A stretch of 64,000 bases of DNA from UBA1672 sp050633505. GTDB taxonomy: Bacteria > Pseudomonadota > Alphaproteobacteria > Micavibrionales > Micavibrionaceae. Shown here in pieces: positions 1 through 8,399 of this stretch; positions within the stretch are counted from its first letter, which is position 1; each line of letters starts with the position of its first letter. The stretch covers positions 78,781 through 142,780 of the forward strand of contig JBOEGQ010000009.1 in the NCBI GenBank assembly GCA_050633505.1, read 5' to 3'. The notes under the pieces are model-generated. The model did no database searches and was not told the DNA's origin. It saw only the letters and a program-made list of their open reading frames with translations. A program made the position numbers and the translations under genes.

Positions 1-427
1 CACCTGATCCGATACCGATAATGCCATGTTGTGGGTCGACCACATCTCCATTACCGGTCAGGATAAGGGATGTTTCCTTATCCGCAACGGCCATGAGAGC
101 CTCTAGCTTACGCAGGTACTTGTCCGTACGCCAATCTTTTGCCAATTCCACACAGGCGCGGGTTAATTGCCCGGGATGCGCCTCCAGCTTTGCTTCCAGA
201 CGTTCAAACAGGGTAAAGGCATCGGCCGTAGATCCGGCGAATCCGGCGATAATGTCATTATCGCGCCCCAAACGCCGTACTTTACGTGCGTTACCCTTTA
301 AAACGGTGTGTCCCATAGAAACCTGCCCGTCTCCGGCAATAACAACGTCGTCCCCTTTGCGCACCGATATGATTGTCGTACCGCGCCATTTTTGTGCATC
401 TGCATAATCGTGAATATCATAAGTCAT
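1..427 (-). CDS. hslV: ATP-dependent protease subunit HslV (partial, C-terminus outside window)
   Basis: Peptidase chamber of the HslUV (ClpYQ) complex, a cytosolic N-terminal-threonine protease that degrades unfolded and regulatory proteins with the HslU ATPase. Reading leftwards from the ATG at 427, about 142 codons are visible before the edge. The protein starts with a 16-residue extension ending in Gly16, then TTIISVR, so Thr17 is the expected nucleophile after self-processing. The stretches VIAGDGQVSMGHTVLKG, AGSTADAFTLFERLEAKLE and LAKDWRTDKYLRKLEA follow the E. coli protein closely. Such an N-terminal extension is usual in alphaproteobacteria. hslU would be expected beyond the left edge but cannot be seen. 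Confidence 0.95.
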   Translation of the reverse strand, partial: MTYDIHDYADAQKWRGTTIISVRKGDDVVIAGDGQVSMGHTVLKGNARKVRRLGRDNDIIAGFAGSTADAFTLFERLEAKLEAHPGQLTRACVELAKDWRTDKYLRKLEALMAVADKETSLILTGNGDVVDPQHGIIGIGSG

Positions 428-578
428 GCCTACAGATATGGGCGATTTGTACGTTGGTGTCAAGATTGAAGAACAGGCTTTCACGTATCGCATTCATTTC
501 TTCTGGACAGATGAGTTTAGATTGATTAAGTTAAGTGACTTGCAAAATGCAACTTATATAAATCAGGAGAATAAAATC

Positions 579-1181
579 ATGGAAATTATCGGATCTGTGC
601 GTAGTCCTTTCGTACGTATTGTACGTGCTACGGCGCGTGAGTTGTCATTGGATTATACGTTTCATCAGACGAATTCTGCTCTTTCCTTAACGGAAGAAGA
701 GACCAATCTGGTTAATTCCGGTAATCCCCTTATGAAGATACCGATTTTAAAGGATGGTGACCGTAGTGTTGTTGATTCACGCGTTATTGTTAACTATCTC
801 GCACGTAAGGCACAGGAACAAGGCACGAAAAGTGACCTTAAGACGGTGCTAAACGATGATGATGAGTATGCCCTGACCCTTATATACGGGATATCTGATT
901 CTATACTTTTGCGTTACATCTTTGGGAAAACGACGGATTTAAATCTTGAGGAAGGGTATTTGGCGCGGTGCTTGGAACGGGTTAAGCGTACACTTACGGA
1001 GCTGGATAATCAAAAGCAGATCGGTGAAGAATTCGGTTTGGTTGAAATTGCCTTGGTCTGTATCTTGGGTTTTGCGAAATCAATGCAGGTTTGCGATATG
1101 TCAGATTATAAGCATCTGAATTCTGTGTATGATCGATATGTCGTGCGCCCCTCCTTTGCGGAGGTCGGATTATCTGAATAA
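579..1181 (+). CDS. Glutathione S-transferase-like protein
   Basis: About 200 residues. The N-terminus (MEIIGSVRSPFVRIVRATAR) has the beta-alpha start of a GST thioredoxin fold, with Ser8-Pro9-Phe10 where GSTs place the glutathione-activating Ser/Cys region. The segment NPLMKIPILKDGDRSVVDSR carries the cis-proline (Ile-Pro) and a [D/E]S-like dipeptide (DS) that contact glutathione. The rest would be the helical C-terminal domain. The ATG at 579 is preferred over the in-frame one at 426 because AGGAGA lies just upstream at 565-570 and the fold begins there. It diverges from hslV and precedes hisB. The substrate cannot be told. Confidence 0.75.
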   Translation: MEIIGSVRSPFVRIVRATARELSLDYTFHQTNSALSLTEEETNLVNSGNPLMKIPILKDGDRSVVDSRVIVNYLARKAQEQGTKSDLKTVLNDDDEYALTLIYGISDSILLRYIFGKTTDLNLEEGYLARCLERVKRTLTELDNQKQIGEEFGLVEIALVCILGFAKSMQVCDMSDYKHLNSVYDRYVVRPSFAEVGLSE

Positions 1182-1316
1182 GGTACTGAAAATAAAACGG
1201 TAAAAGTTTTTCGTTGTTTGTGATAATATTCTGGTAACCTTTACAAGGTAAGATTTTCACGTCATAACACATCCTGTGTAATGTAGATAACCGGATTATT
1301 TGAAGAAAGACGCGAT

Positions 1317-1910
1317 ATGAGTGAACGCACCGCGAAGATCAGCCGTAAAACCAATGAGACTTCTGTTGAAGTGTCTCTTAACCTTGATGGTAGTGGGAAA
1401 TCCGATATCTCAACAGGGATCGGGTTTTTCGATCACATGTTAGAGCAATTATCAAAACACTCTCTGATTGATATGAATATTCAGGTCAATGGTGATTTAC
1501 ACATTGACGGACACCATACTGCGGAAGATACGGGAATTACGCTGGGGCAGGCGCTGAAAGAGGCGATTGGCGATAAAAAAGGTATTCGTCGTTACGGTCA
1601 TTTTGACCTTGTGATGGATGAGGCACGCTCTAGCGTGGCACTGGATTTCTCAAACCGTCCTTTTTTGGTTTGGGATGTGGACTTTACCGTTGATCGCCTT
1701 GGTGAAATGGATACTGAACTCTTTCAGGAATTCTTTCAGGCCATGGCAGGTGGGGCAGGCTTAACATTGCACGCGACAAAGTTGGCGGGTTCTAATAACC
1801 ACCACATTATAGAAAGCGTTTATAAGGCCTGTGCGAAGGCATTGCGCATGGCGGTTGAGACAGATCCTCGCGCGGCAAATCAACTGCCAAGCACAAAGGG
1901 TGCGTTATAG
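1317..1910 (+). CDS. hisB: Imidazoleglycerol-phosphate dehydratase HisB
   Basis: Catalyses dehydration of imidazole glycerol phosphate to imidazole acetol phosphate in histidine biosynthesis. It is the 197-residue monofunctional type, without a phosphatase domain. The Mn-binding repeats are visible: GFFDHMLEQLSKHS, DGHHTAEDTGI near residues 64-74, and the second-half counterparts NNHHIIE and VYKACAKALRMA. Alphaproteobacterial hisB is often followed by hisH and hisA, but here the next gene is on the other strand. hisC is in the window at 56-57 kb, so the histidine genes are scattered. Confidence 0.97.
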   Translation: MSERTAKISRKTNETSVEVSLNLDGSGKSDISTGIGFFDHMLEQLSKHSLIDMNIQVNGDLHIDGHHTAEDTGITLGQALKEAIGDKKGIRRYGHFDLVMDEARSSVALDFSNRPFLVWDVDFTVDRLGEMDTELFQEFFQAMAGGAGLTLHATKLAGSNNHHIIESVYKACAKALRMAVETDPRAANQLPSTKGAL

Positions 1911-1957
1911 AGATCAAAATGCGTATTGTCCTAATGGGCGGGTATAAGTCAGGGTGG

Positions 1958-2272
1958 CTAAGTGCGTCCAAATTCACGAAGAATATCGTCTTTTATATTC
2001 TGGGGTATATTTACCCAATTAATATTTGTGCCTAATTTAAGTTTAACGTCTAAACCCATATCAACAACGCTCACAATATGTGCGAACCACTCCGTGTAAG
2101 ACCAGCCTTTTGGTTCTTCGTTAGAGTGGAACCCTTTTCTTTCTTGATCCCAATATACTCCGGCGGCTGCGCGATAAATATGCTCATATTCACTGTGGCC
2201 GCCACTTTCCAAAATAAGCAATAGCTTTCCCGAACCCATAATTTCGACTGTATTGATTATTTCTTGGTTCAT
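1958..2272 (-). CDS. Hypothetical protein, 104 aa
   Basis: Not recognised. A soluble protein rich in aromatic and acidic residues, with the stretches GSGKLLLILESGGHSEYEHIY and WDQERKGFHSNEEPKGWSY. It has no signal peptide or membrane segment. The ATG at 2272 is chosen because the upstream in-frame extension overlaps the end of the heparinase-like gene and looks untranslated; the ribosome site is weak either way. It lies 29 bp downstream of that gene on the same strand and may be the last gene of the rsmB-rpe-heparinase group. No function is proposed. Confidence 0.6.
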   Translation of the reverse strand: MNQEIINTVEIMGSGKLLLILESGGHSEYEHIYRAAAGVYWDQERKGFHSNEEPKGWSYTEWFAHIVSVVDMGLDVKLKLGTNINWVNIPQNIKDDILREFGRT

Positions 2273-2301
2273 AATGTATCTGCCAACCCCTCTAATCAGG
2301 G

Positions 2302-3933
2302 TTAGTCTTCGCGCTTTAACGACCATTTAACGGAGATGTTCAGGTCTTTCATGTGTGATCCGATCACGATTTGCTTGGTTTTCTTGATATCTATGCCCTG
2401 CCCTACATACAGGCTGTCTTCAAGCTTGATACCATGATGCTTTGTACTGAAACGCCAGCCAACCCCGCCAGGCATTCTAAGTAAGATGTCCTGTCCGTCT
2501 TGTGTGACAGATGCCATGACATTGGGGTGGATATGAAAACGTACGGCAACTTCAACCGGATTGGTTAAATGATCGGATGCTGAGGTAAAGCCGTCTTCAC
2601 CATGTAGGCTGTGTCCTTGGTCGGTCAGGCATAATGTACGTGTGTGTGTAATACCATTTAACGGAACATATCCGTCATGAGATGCGCTGAGTAATATGCT
2701 GTTATGTGTTTCTTCACGGCGTGCATTGCATTTTACAGTTTTACGTCCGAAATGCTTATCCTTTTTGATCTCACAGGCATTTCTGTGATCCAGACATGCC
2801 GTATTATGCGCGGCGGTAAAGCGTAAGGCCTCTTTCCAATCCGGTGAAATCGGGTGTGATCCGCATGAAACGAGCAATCGTTCCTTCCCGTATCCGAATT
2901 CAAAAGCCAGAGGTGAAGCATGCGCATCCTTATCATATGGATAGTCAGGTGCACGACCTGTATCCATGATAAGAAGGCTACGGCCAAGGTCAAGACGTTC
3001 AAATCCGGTTTTCTCCAGACTGCTTAAAGTCTTTTTTCTTGTCCCGGCCTGTGCAAGAACGGAATCAATATGATCTATACTGCCTTCCTGTGTACCGTGG
3101 AAAAGCGCAAGCTTACGATCACTGTGGCGCAGGCTTCTTAATGCGGCGCTTAATTGCTCAATCGTGTCCTTGATAAATCCGGGCGTGGTATAGGCACCAG
3201 CCTTAAAAGCAGACCTGATATCAACCAGAATTTGTAGGACATTCAACATCACATCAGGAGAGCGTGAAATATGGCCACCATCGGCTAAGATCTGGACAGA
3301 TAAGGTTTTTTCAAGGGCATTTATCGCCTGATTGATCCATTTATCATGATCTTCCAATGCGATACCGACGTATAAAAGCCCCTTAATTGTTTCCAATAAA
3401 GCCGGTGTATGGGTTGCACCAAGGATATTACTTAAATGCTTTGCTTGCTTAGACAGGCTGGCGAGGACTTTTTCTTCGAAATGGTCCCCCTGCCCCGCGC
3501 AGAAATAATCATAGTGGCTGATCCACATGGCAAGGCGTCGTCCAATCAAATCAGATCGCCAGCTATTCTTATCCCAATGGTCATAGCGTTCGATCCAGCT
3601 TGAGAGCATAACGCGTCCTTGCTCTTTCGCCAATGCACCGCCAAGGGTGCGTAAATCTCTTAGCCAGCCAAAGCTGTGCATGTGTGTGTGCCATATATCA
3701 TCGGCCTCTTCAGGCTCCCACCACTCCTTATACCAAAGTGCGCCTGTTCGCTCACCGATACCTGCCGCATTTAGCAGCTCTCTTGCCTTATCGGCGTTAC
3801 CGGGCCAGGGGTCTACCGGTTTGACAATGAGGCGGTCAGGGGCCTTATCATTCAAACACCAACTATAAAGCGGCGTGCTGTAGGTGATGTGCCCTGCTGT
3901 TTTCTTTATATTCTCAATCAACTGAAAAGGCAT
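2302..3933 (-). CDS. Heparinase II/III family protein
   Basis: 543 residues. The middle shows the helical toroid typical of heparinase II/III-like proteins (WIERYDHWDKNSWRSDLIGRR, then repeated helices), followed by a beta-rich C-terminal part (FEFGYGKERLLVSCGSHP, TAAHNTACLDHRNACEI, HTRTLCLTDQGHSLHGED) matching the alphaproteobacterial heparinase II/III domain. Members found beside rpe and rsmB in alphaproteobacteria are conserved but of unknown substrate, so polysaccharide lyase activity is inferred from the fold only. No signal peptide is evident. The start is 22 bp after the rpe stop. Confidence 0.85.
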   Translation of the reverse strand: MPFQLIENIKKTAGHITYSTPLYSWCLNDKAPDRLIVKPVDPWPGNADKARELLNAAGIGERTGALWYKEWWEPEEADDIWHTHMHSFGWLRDLRTLGGALAKEQGRVMLSSWIERYDHWDKNSWRSDLIGRRLAMWISHYDYFCAGQGDHFEEKVLASLSKQAKHLSNILGATHTPALLETIKGLLYVGIALEDHDKWINQAINALEKTLSVQILADGGHISRSPDVMLNVLQILVDIRSAFKAGAYTTPGFIKDTIEQLSAALRSLRHSDRKLALFHGTQEGSIDHIDSVLAQAGTRKKTLSSLEKTGFERLDLGRSLLIMDTGRAPDYPYDKDAHASPLAFEFGYGKERLLVSCGSHPISPDWKEALRFTAAHNTACLDHRNACEIKKDKHFGRKTVKCNARREETHNSILLSASHDGYVPLNGITHTRTLCLTDQGHSLHGEDGFTSASDHLTNPVEVAVRFHIHPNVMASVTQDGQDILLRMPGGVGWRFSTKHHGIKLEDSLYVGQGIDIKKTKQIVIGSHMKDLNISVKWSLKRED

Positions 3934-3954
3934 GATGACCCCTCTTTTCCTGAT

Positions 3955-4608
3955 TTATGGGCGAAGAGCCCGGATGTTTTCGGCGTATTTCTCACTGCCG
4001 TCTTTGAATACTGCGGTTCCGGCGACCAAAACATTTGCACCGGCATCTATAACTTGTTTTGCGGTTTGCGGGTTTACGCCACCATCAACTTCAAGATCGA
4101 TATGACGTCCTGTTTCACTGATCATACGGCGTGCTTCGGATATCTTATCAAGAACGGGGATAAAGCTTTGTCCGCCAAATCCCGGGTTTACCGTCATAAT
4201 CAGGATTAAGTCCACCATATCCATCACATGTTTGATTGATTCAATTGGTGTATGCGGGTTAAGGGAAACACCTGCCTTTACGCCCTTTGCCTTGATATGT
4301 TGTAAGGTACGGTGCAAATGCGGGCCTGCTTCAACATGTGCGGTGATAATATCCGAACCTGCGGTAACAAAATCATCGATCAGATAATCGACAGGTGAAA
4401 TCATCAAATGAACATCGAATGTTTTAGTCGTTGATTTACGAATTGCCTTCACAACAGGTGCGCCGAATGTCAAATTGGGTACAAAATGTCCGTCCATAAC
4501 ATCAATATGGATGTAATCTGCGCCTGCTTTATCAATGGCGGCGACTTCTTCACCCAGTTTAGAAAAATCGGCAGAAAGGATAGAGGGGGCAATCAGGACT
4601 TCGGACAT
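3955..4608 (-). CDS. rpe: Ribulose-phosphate 3-epimerase
   Basis: Interconverts D-ribulose 5-phosphate and D-xylulose 5-phosphate in the pentose phosphate pathway. The 217-residue length is normal. The TIM-barrel signatures are clear: SILSADFSKLGEEV near the N-terminus, then IHIDVMDGHFVPNLTFG with the metal-binding His and catalytic Asp, MTVNPGFGGQSF, and VDGGVNPQTA followed by AGTAVF at the phosphate site. It lies between rsmB upstream and the heparinase-like gene downstream, an order I know from other alphaproteobacteria. Confidence 0.97.
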   Translation of the reverse strand: MSEVLIAPSILSADFSKLGEEVAAIDKAGADYIHIDVMDGHFVPNLTFGAPVVKAIRKSTTKTFDVHLMISPVDYLIDDFVTAGSDIITAHVEAGPHLHRTLQHIKAKGVKAGVSLNPHTPIESIKHVMDMVDLILIMTVNPGFGGQSFIPVLDKISEARRMISETGRHIDLEVDGGVNPQTAKQVIDAGANVLVAGTAVFKDGSEKYAENIRALRP

Positions 4609-4788
4609 GAATATTGGTACTCTTTAGATATAAATAAAAACGAAAAATATTGTTTCACAACGATGTGTGAAAAGGGAGGCGTAATCTATAACGACTACAC
4701 ATTAAATCTACCAGATTTTTTATACGATATCCACAAGGGATTTTAAAGCGCAGAATTCTTAGGGGTAGGGGGGATAAAATATGAAAAA

Positions 4789-6126
4789 CTATCCGATCTT
4801 AACCAATCTTGAGACGAAGAATCCGTCAATTCCACCCGCGGCACTTAACATAAATGGAAGGATGCGCAAATCACCCTTATCATTAATCAGTTCGTCATAC
4901 TGTCCCACTTCCTCAGGGGTGATGGGATTACGTTCGAAATTCGGATGCATTTTTAAAAACTGATCTATTTGCTCTTCTCCTTCTGCTTTTTGTAGAGAGC
5001 AGGTGCAGTAAATAATCATCCCACCGATAGATAATATATTGGCACTGTGGTTGAGGAGGCGTTCTTGAATCGTTTGCAGCCCCGTAATATCTGTTTCCGA
5101 TTTTAGATATCCTGTATCCGGGTGGCGGCGCATCGTTCCGGTGGCAGAACATGGCGCATCAAGTAGAATATATTTGACGGGTTCTTTGGATGACCAGCTT
5201 GCCCCATCGGCCGTTTCAATGTGTACGTGTTCTTCTAAATCAAGACGTACAAGGTTTTCTTTTAACTTTTTCAGTCTTTTAGAAGATCTGTCAATGGCCG
5301 TGACATGTGCCCCCATTGCGGCAAGCTGAAGGGTTTTTCCCCCTGGTGCGGCGCACATATCGATGATTTTTTTATCTTTTGCATCGCCAAATAACGTTGC
5401 GGGCAGGGCGGCGGCGGCATCTTGTACCCACCATTTTCCGTCTTCAAATCCTTCCAAGTCACGAATGTTGCCACCTTGCAGACGTCTTAATGTGCCTGTT
5501 GAAAGTTCCGATGCGGTTAATGCGTTACCGAAAAATGCACGTTCTGCCTTATCTTTAACGGTGATATCAAGGGCGGCTTCGCTCATATTGGCAAGGGCAA
5601 TTTGTCCGGCAGTTTGCAGGCCATAATCATTGATCCAGATTTTAAGAAGCCAATCCGGTGTATTCAGACGTGATGCATCCTGTTTTGCGATGCGGTCATG
5701 TCCTTCACGGCTTAATCGTCTTAAGACCGCATTTACAAATCCTTTTTGTTTGCTAAATCCGCTGTCTTCGGTAAGGCGTACACATGTGTCGACACTTGCA
5801 TGGTCGGGGACATTCATGAAAAACATCTGCGTTACACCAAGGCGTAAAATATGGTGTAGAGCAGGAGTCTTTAAGGTATTCGGACGGTCTTGTGCGAAGG
5901 TGATCAAATCATCAATCTGTCCCAGACGTCGTAATGTTGTGGTAATCAACATGCGCGTGAAGGCGCGATCACGTTGCGGTAAATCGGCGAATTCCTGACT
6001 TCTTTCGAGTACAACATCAAGGGCGTTTTTTCGGTCTAAAATTTCCCTAAGCATATCCAGAGCGATTTTTCGGGAAACGAGGTCTGCTGCGTTTTCTGTT
6101 TTATTGTTTTTTTCTGCTGAATTCAT
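4789..6126 (-). CDS. rsmB: 16S rRNA m5C967 methyltransferase RsmB
   Basis: S-adenosylmethionine-dependent methyltransferase that forms 5-methylcytosine in 16S rRNA. 445 residues: an N-terminal NusB-like helical domain (SRKIALDMLREILDRKNALD, VSVDTCVRLTEDSG region) and a Rossmann methyltransferase domain with DMCAAPGGKTLQLA as the SAM loop. The two cysteines of the RNA m5C family are present in LDAPCSATGTMRRHPD and YCTCSLQKAEGE. It heads the minus-strand group rsmB-rpe-heparinase. A 180 bp gap separates it from rpe, so rpe may have its own promoter. Confidence 0.95.
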   Translation of the reverse strand: MNSAEKNNKTENAADLVSRKIALDMLREILDRKNALDVVLERSQEFADLPQRDRAFTRMLITTTLRRLGQIDDLITFAQDRPNTLKTPALHHILRLGVTQMFFMNVPDHASVDTCVRLTEDSGFSKQKGFVNAVLRRLSREGHDRIAKQDASRLNTPDWLLKIWINDYGLQTAGQIALANMSEAALDITVKDKAERAFFGNALTASELSTGTLRRLQGGNIRDLEGFEDGKWWVQDAAAALPATLFGDAKDKKIIDMCAAPGGKTLQLAAMGAHVTAIDRSSKRLKKLKENLVRLDLEEHVHIETADGASWSSKEPVKYILLDAPCSATGTMRRHPDTGYLKSETDITGLQTIQERLLNHSANILSIGGMIIYCTCSLQKAEGEEQIDQFLKMHPNFERNPITPEEVGQYDELINDKGDLRILPFMLSAAGGIDGFFVSRLVKIG

Positions 6127-6161
6127 TTGATTGGCCTGACCTTTTTATTTTACTATGGAGT

Positions 6162-6314
6162 ATGACTGATAAAAAACCAACCCCGCACGATACAAAGAAT
6201 CCAAAAACGCCCCTTTATGAAGAAAAAGAGCGAGAAATTGGTGGTTTTGAGAATAGACCGGAGCCAACCCGTTTTGGTGATTGGGATGTGAATGGGCGTT
6301 GTTCTGACTTTTAA
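6162..6314 (+). CDS. DUF1674 / SDHAF4-type small protein, 50 aa
   Basis: A 50-codon gene too short for most ORF cut-offs. The C-terminal half, GGFENRPEPTRFGDWDVNGR ending in CSDF, is the DUF1674 signature (glycine, PEPTRxGDWxxxGRxSDF) of succinate dehydrogenase assembly factor 4. In mitochondria and alphaproteobacteria this family helps assemble flavinylated SdhA. The first half is a Lys/Pro-rich disordered stretch. It diverges from rsmB, a neighbourhood I recall for this family in alphaproteobacteria. GGAG at 6157-6160 is close to the ATG and may be the ribosome site. Confidence 0.85.
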   Translation: MTDKKPTPHDTKNPKTPLYEEKEREIGGFENRPEPTRFGDWDVNGRCSDF

Positions 6315-6349
6315 ATATAATGAGTGATAGAGTGAAAAAGGAAAAAGAT

Positions 6350-7228
6350 ATGAAGATAAGATGGCTTATTGCTCTTTTTTTGGTTTCTATGTCCCTTGGT
6401 ACGTCAGTTGTTCATGCGAAAAAGCCCGCCATTATTGAGTTTTTCAGTCAGTATGATTGTGTTCGTGAAGGCCGGACGCATGAGGCGCTCTACGATATTT
6501 TAAAAAATGAACAAGACGTCATTGTCGTTAGCTGTATTGAATATCATGAGGGGTTACAGGATTACGTTGATGGTTGGATGCATGAGTTTTGTAAAAACCG
6601 CCGCTCTAGCTATAAACGATTGCTTGGTATGGGGCTTGGCTCTTCGTCCCTTATTGTAAATGGAAGATGGTATGCAAGTCACGCAAATGTGAAACCGGCG
6701 TTGGATATGGCACGCCATGATCAGATTGCCGATATTCATGTACGTCATTCCGGTGATACCTTAGATGTTGAAATTCCCGCGGTTAAAGGTGCGGATTATG
6801 GGGAGTTGATCTTGTACGTCTATATGCCGACCCGAGCGGATATGAAGGTGTATGTTGATGCCGATGTTGAATTTACAGATTCCATACGTAACAAAATTAA
6901 AAATAATCAGAGTGTCCCTTTTGTAACAAAGGCGAGGTCTGCTCCTCTTTTGGTGCGTCCGGTGTTTGAAATGATTCATTTGGGAAAATGGTATGGCGAT
7001 GCGGTTAATTTTTCTTATCCGTTGGGGCGCATTCATACAGAGGCCGGCCCGCTTTATAATGCGTTGAGTTATGCGGTTGTACTGCATCAGGGCGCGGAAT
7101 TGGGGCCTGTTCTTGCCATCGGGGAAGAGCGTTCAAGCAGTGAGCTTAGCAGCCTCTTACCGAAAAGTAAGCCGCTTGAAATTGAATTTTCTTCTTTACC
7201 GTTTAATCCGCAAGATTTAGGTCAATAA
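6350..7228 (+). CDS. DUF1223-like secreted thioredoxin-fold protein
   Basis: Starting at 6350 gives a clean signal peptide (KIRWLIALFLVSMSLG, cleavage after VVHA) and an AAGGAA-type ribosome site; the in-frame ATG at 6320 would spoil both. The mature protein opens with AIIEFFSQYDCVREGRTHEA, which lines up with the DUF1223 start (LFTSQGCSSCPPAD). The first Cys is kept but the second Cys of the CxxC motif is gone. WMHEFCKNR and LIVNGRWYASHAN also fit the family. Probably periplasmic, but redox activity is doubtful without the CxxC. The 3' end overlaps xthA by 26 bp on the opposite strand. Confidence 0.65.
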   Translation: MKIRWLIALFLVSMSLGTSVVHAKKPAIIEFFSQYDCVREGRTHEALYDILKNEQDVIVVSCIEYHEGLQDYVDGWMHEFCKNRRSSYKRLLGMGLGSSSLIVNGRWYASHANVKPALDMARHDQIADIHVRHSGDTLDVEIPAVKGADYGELILYVYMPTRADMKVYVDADVEFTDSIRNKIKNNQSVPFVTKARSAPLLVRPVFEMIHLGKWYGDAVNFSYPLGRIHTEAGPLYNALSYAVVLHQGAELGPVLAIGEERSSSELSSLLPKSKPLEIEFSSLPFNPQDLGQ

Positions 7229-7997
7229 GGACAGGTGCGTGGTCGCTTGGCTTTTCCCAGTCACGTGCATGGCTCATGATGTTGTAATCTGCCAGTTTGT
7301 CTTTAAGGGGCTGCGTCACCCAGATGTGATCCAAACGTCTGCCACGGTTTGACTTTTTCCAGTCGCGATTTCGATATGACCACCAGCTATAGCATTTTTC
7401 ATCTGCAGGTACGAAGTGACGTACGGCATCTACCCATCCTAATGCGTTTTGAATGGTGGTAAGTTTCTCAACCTCAATAGGGGTGTGAGAGACGACTTTT
7501 AAAAGCTGTTTATGAGACCATACGTCATGTTCTAGGGGGGCGATGTTAAAATCACCAACGGCGATGAGGGGATCTTTTTCTGTGTAATTTTCGGTAAAGA
7601 AATTTTGCATTTCCTCAAGGAAGTCCAGCTTGTGACCGAATTTTTCATTGATTTCTCGATCCGGCTCATCCCCTCCAGCCGGGATATAGAAATTATGAAT
7701 TTCAAAATCAGGAAAGCGTACGGAAATATGGCGGCAATCATCACGATTAACACGATTATATATTTTAGGGTTTGTGAAGGGTGTACGTGAGAGGATCGCA
7801 ACGCCGTTATATCCCTTCATTCCATTGAAATGGATATGCTCATACCCGGATTTTTTGATGGCATCAATGGGGAAATGCTCATCAGGTGTCTTGGTCTCTT
7901 GGAGGCAGATAACATCCGGTTTTTCGTCATCCATCAGATCTTGGAGTAAGCCAATCCTAAGACGTACAGAGTTAATGTTCCATGTTGCAATGCGCAT
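7203..7997 (-). CDS. xthA: Exodeoxyribonuclease III
   Basis: AP endonuclease and 3'-5' exonuclease of base excision repair. From the ATG at 7997 the protein is about 264 residues, normal for the family. MRIATWNINSVRLR, VICLQETKTPDEHFP (metal-binding Glu), NFYIPAGGDEPD, AVGDFNIAP (catalytic Asp and Asn) and the C-terminal SDHAPVLIDL (catalytic Asp-His) give the full EEP-family set. The upstream in-frame ATG at 8030 is rejected because GGGGAG just before 7997 is a good ribosome site. Confidence 0.96.
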   Translation of the reverse strand: MRIATWNINSVRLRIGLLQDLMDDEKPDVICLQETKTPDEHFPIDAIKKSGYEHIHFNGMKGYNGVAILSRTPFTNPKIYNRVNRDDCRHISVRFPDFEIHNFYIPAGGDEPDREINEKFGHKLDFLEEMQNFFTENYTEKDPLIAVGDFNIAPLEHDVWSHKQLLKVVSHTPIEVEKLTTIQNALGWVDAVRHFVPADEKCYSWWSYRNRDWKKSNRGRRLDHIWVTQPLKDKLADYNIMSHARDWEKPSDHAPVLIDLNLAD

Positions 7998-8060
7998 ATC
8001 TACTCCCCTGCCTCTTGTTATCAGAGGCATGCATATTCCGTGATGTTCTGTGTTGTTTTC

Positions 8061-8399
8061 CTAGAACGGAAGACCGCCACCGGCTTTATCTGCCATTTCC
8101 TCAGGGAAGCCAAGGCTTTTCATCATGGCCTTTGTTTCTTCCTTGATGCGTACGTCTTTTACCTCGTTTGCGGTATTCAATGCCGCAACGAGAAGGTCTT
8201 CCAATGTTTCTTTATCAGAGTCGAGCAAGCTGTCGTCGATATCAAGGCCAGTTGCCTTACCGTCACAGGTCATACGAATTTTGATGAGGCCGCCACCGGA
8301 TTCAACTTCGATTTCAATGTCTTTAAGCTTTTCTTGCACTTCTTGTAATTTGAACTGCATTTCTTGGGCTTGTTTCATCATTTTTTGGAAATTCATCAT
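8061..8399 (-). CDS. YbaB/EbfC family nucleoid-associated protein
   Basis: 112 residues: an N-terminal coiled coil (FQKMMKQAQEMQFKLQEVQEKLK) followed by a beta-strand region and a C-terminal helix (AALNTANEVKDVRIKEETKAMMKSL), the YbaB/EbfC layout. These proteins form homodimers that bind DNA without strong sequence specificity. It overlaps the dnaX stop by one base (TAATG), which implies translational coupling. The classic third partner, recR, is missing here; xthA lies next instead. Confidence 0.95.
   Translation of the reverse strand: MMNFQKMMKQAQEMQFKLQEVQEKLKDIEIEVESGGGLIKIRMTCDGKATGLDIDDSLLDSDKETLEDLLVAALNTANEVKDVRIKEETKAMMKSLGFPEEMADKAGGGLPF

Noticed and set aside
426..578. N-terminal extension of the GST-like protein from 426
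   Set aside because: The extension has no homologous look, overlaps hslV's start, and a good ribosome site precedes the ATG at 579.
1919..1996. Short ORF after hisB as a possible hisH start
   Set aside because: The encoded residues do not resemble HisH and the frame stops after about 25 codons.
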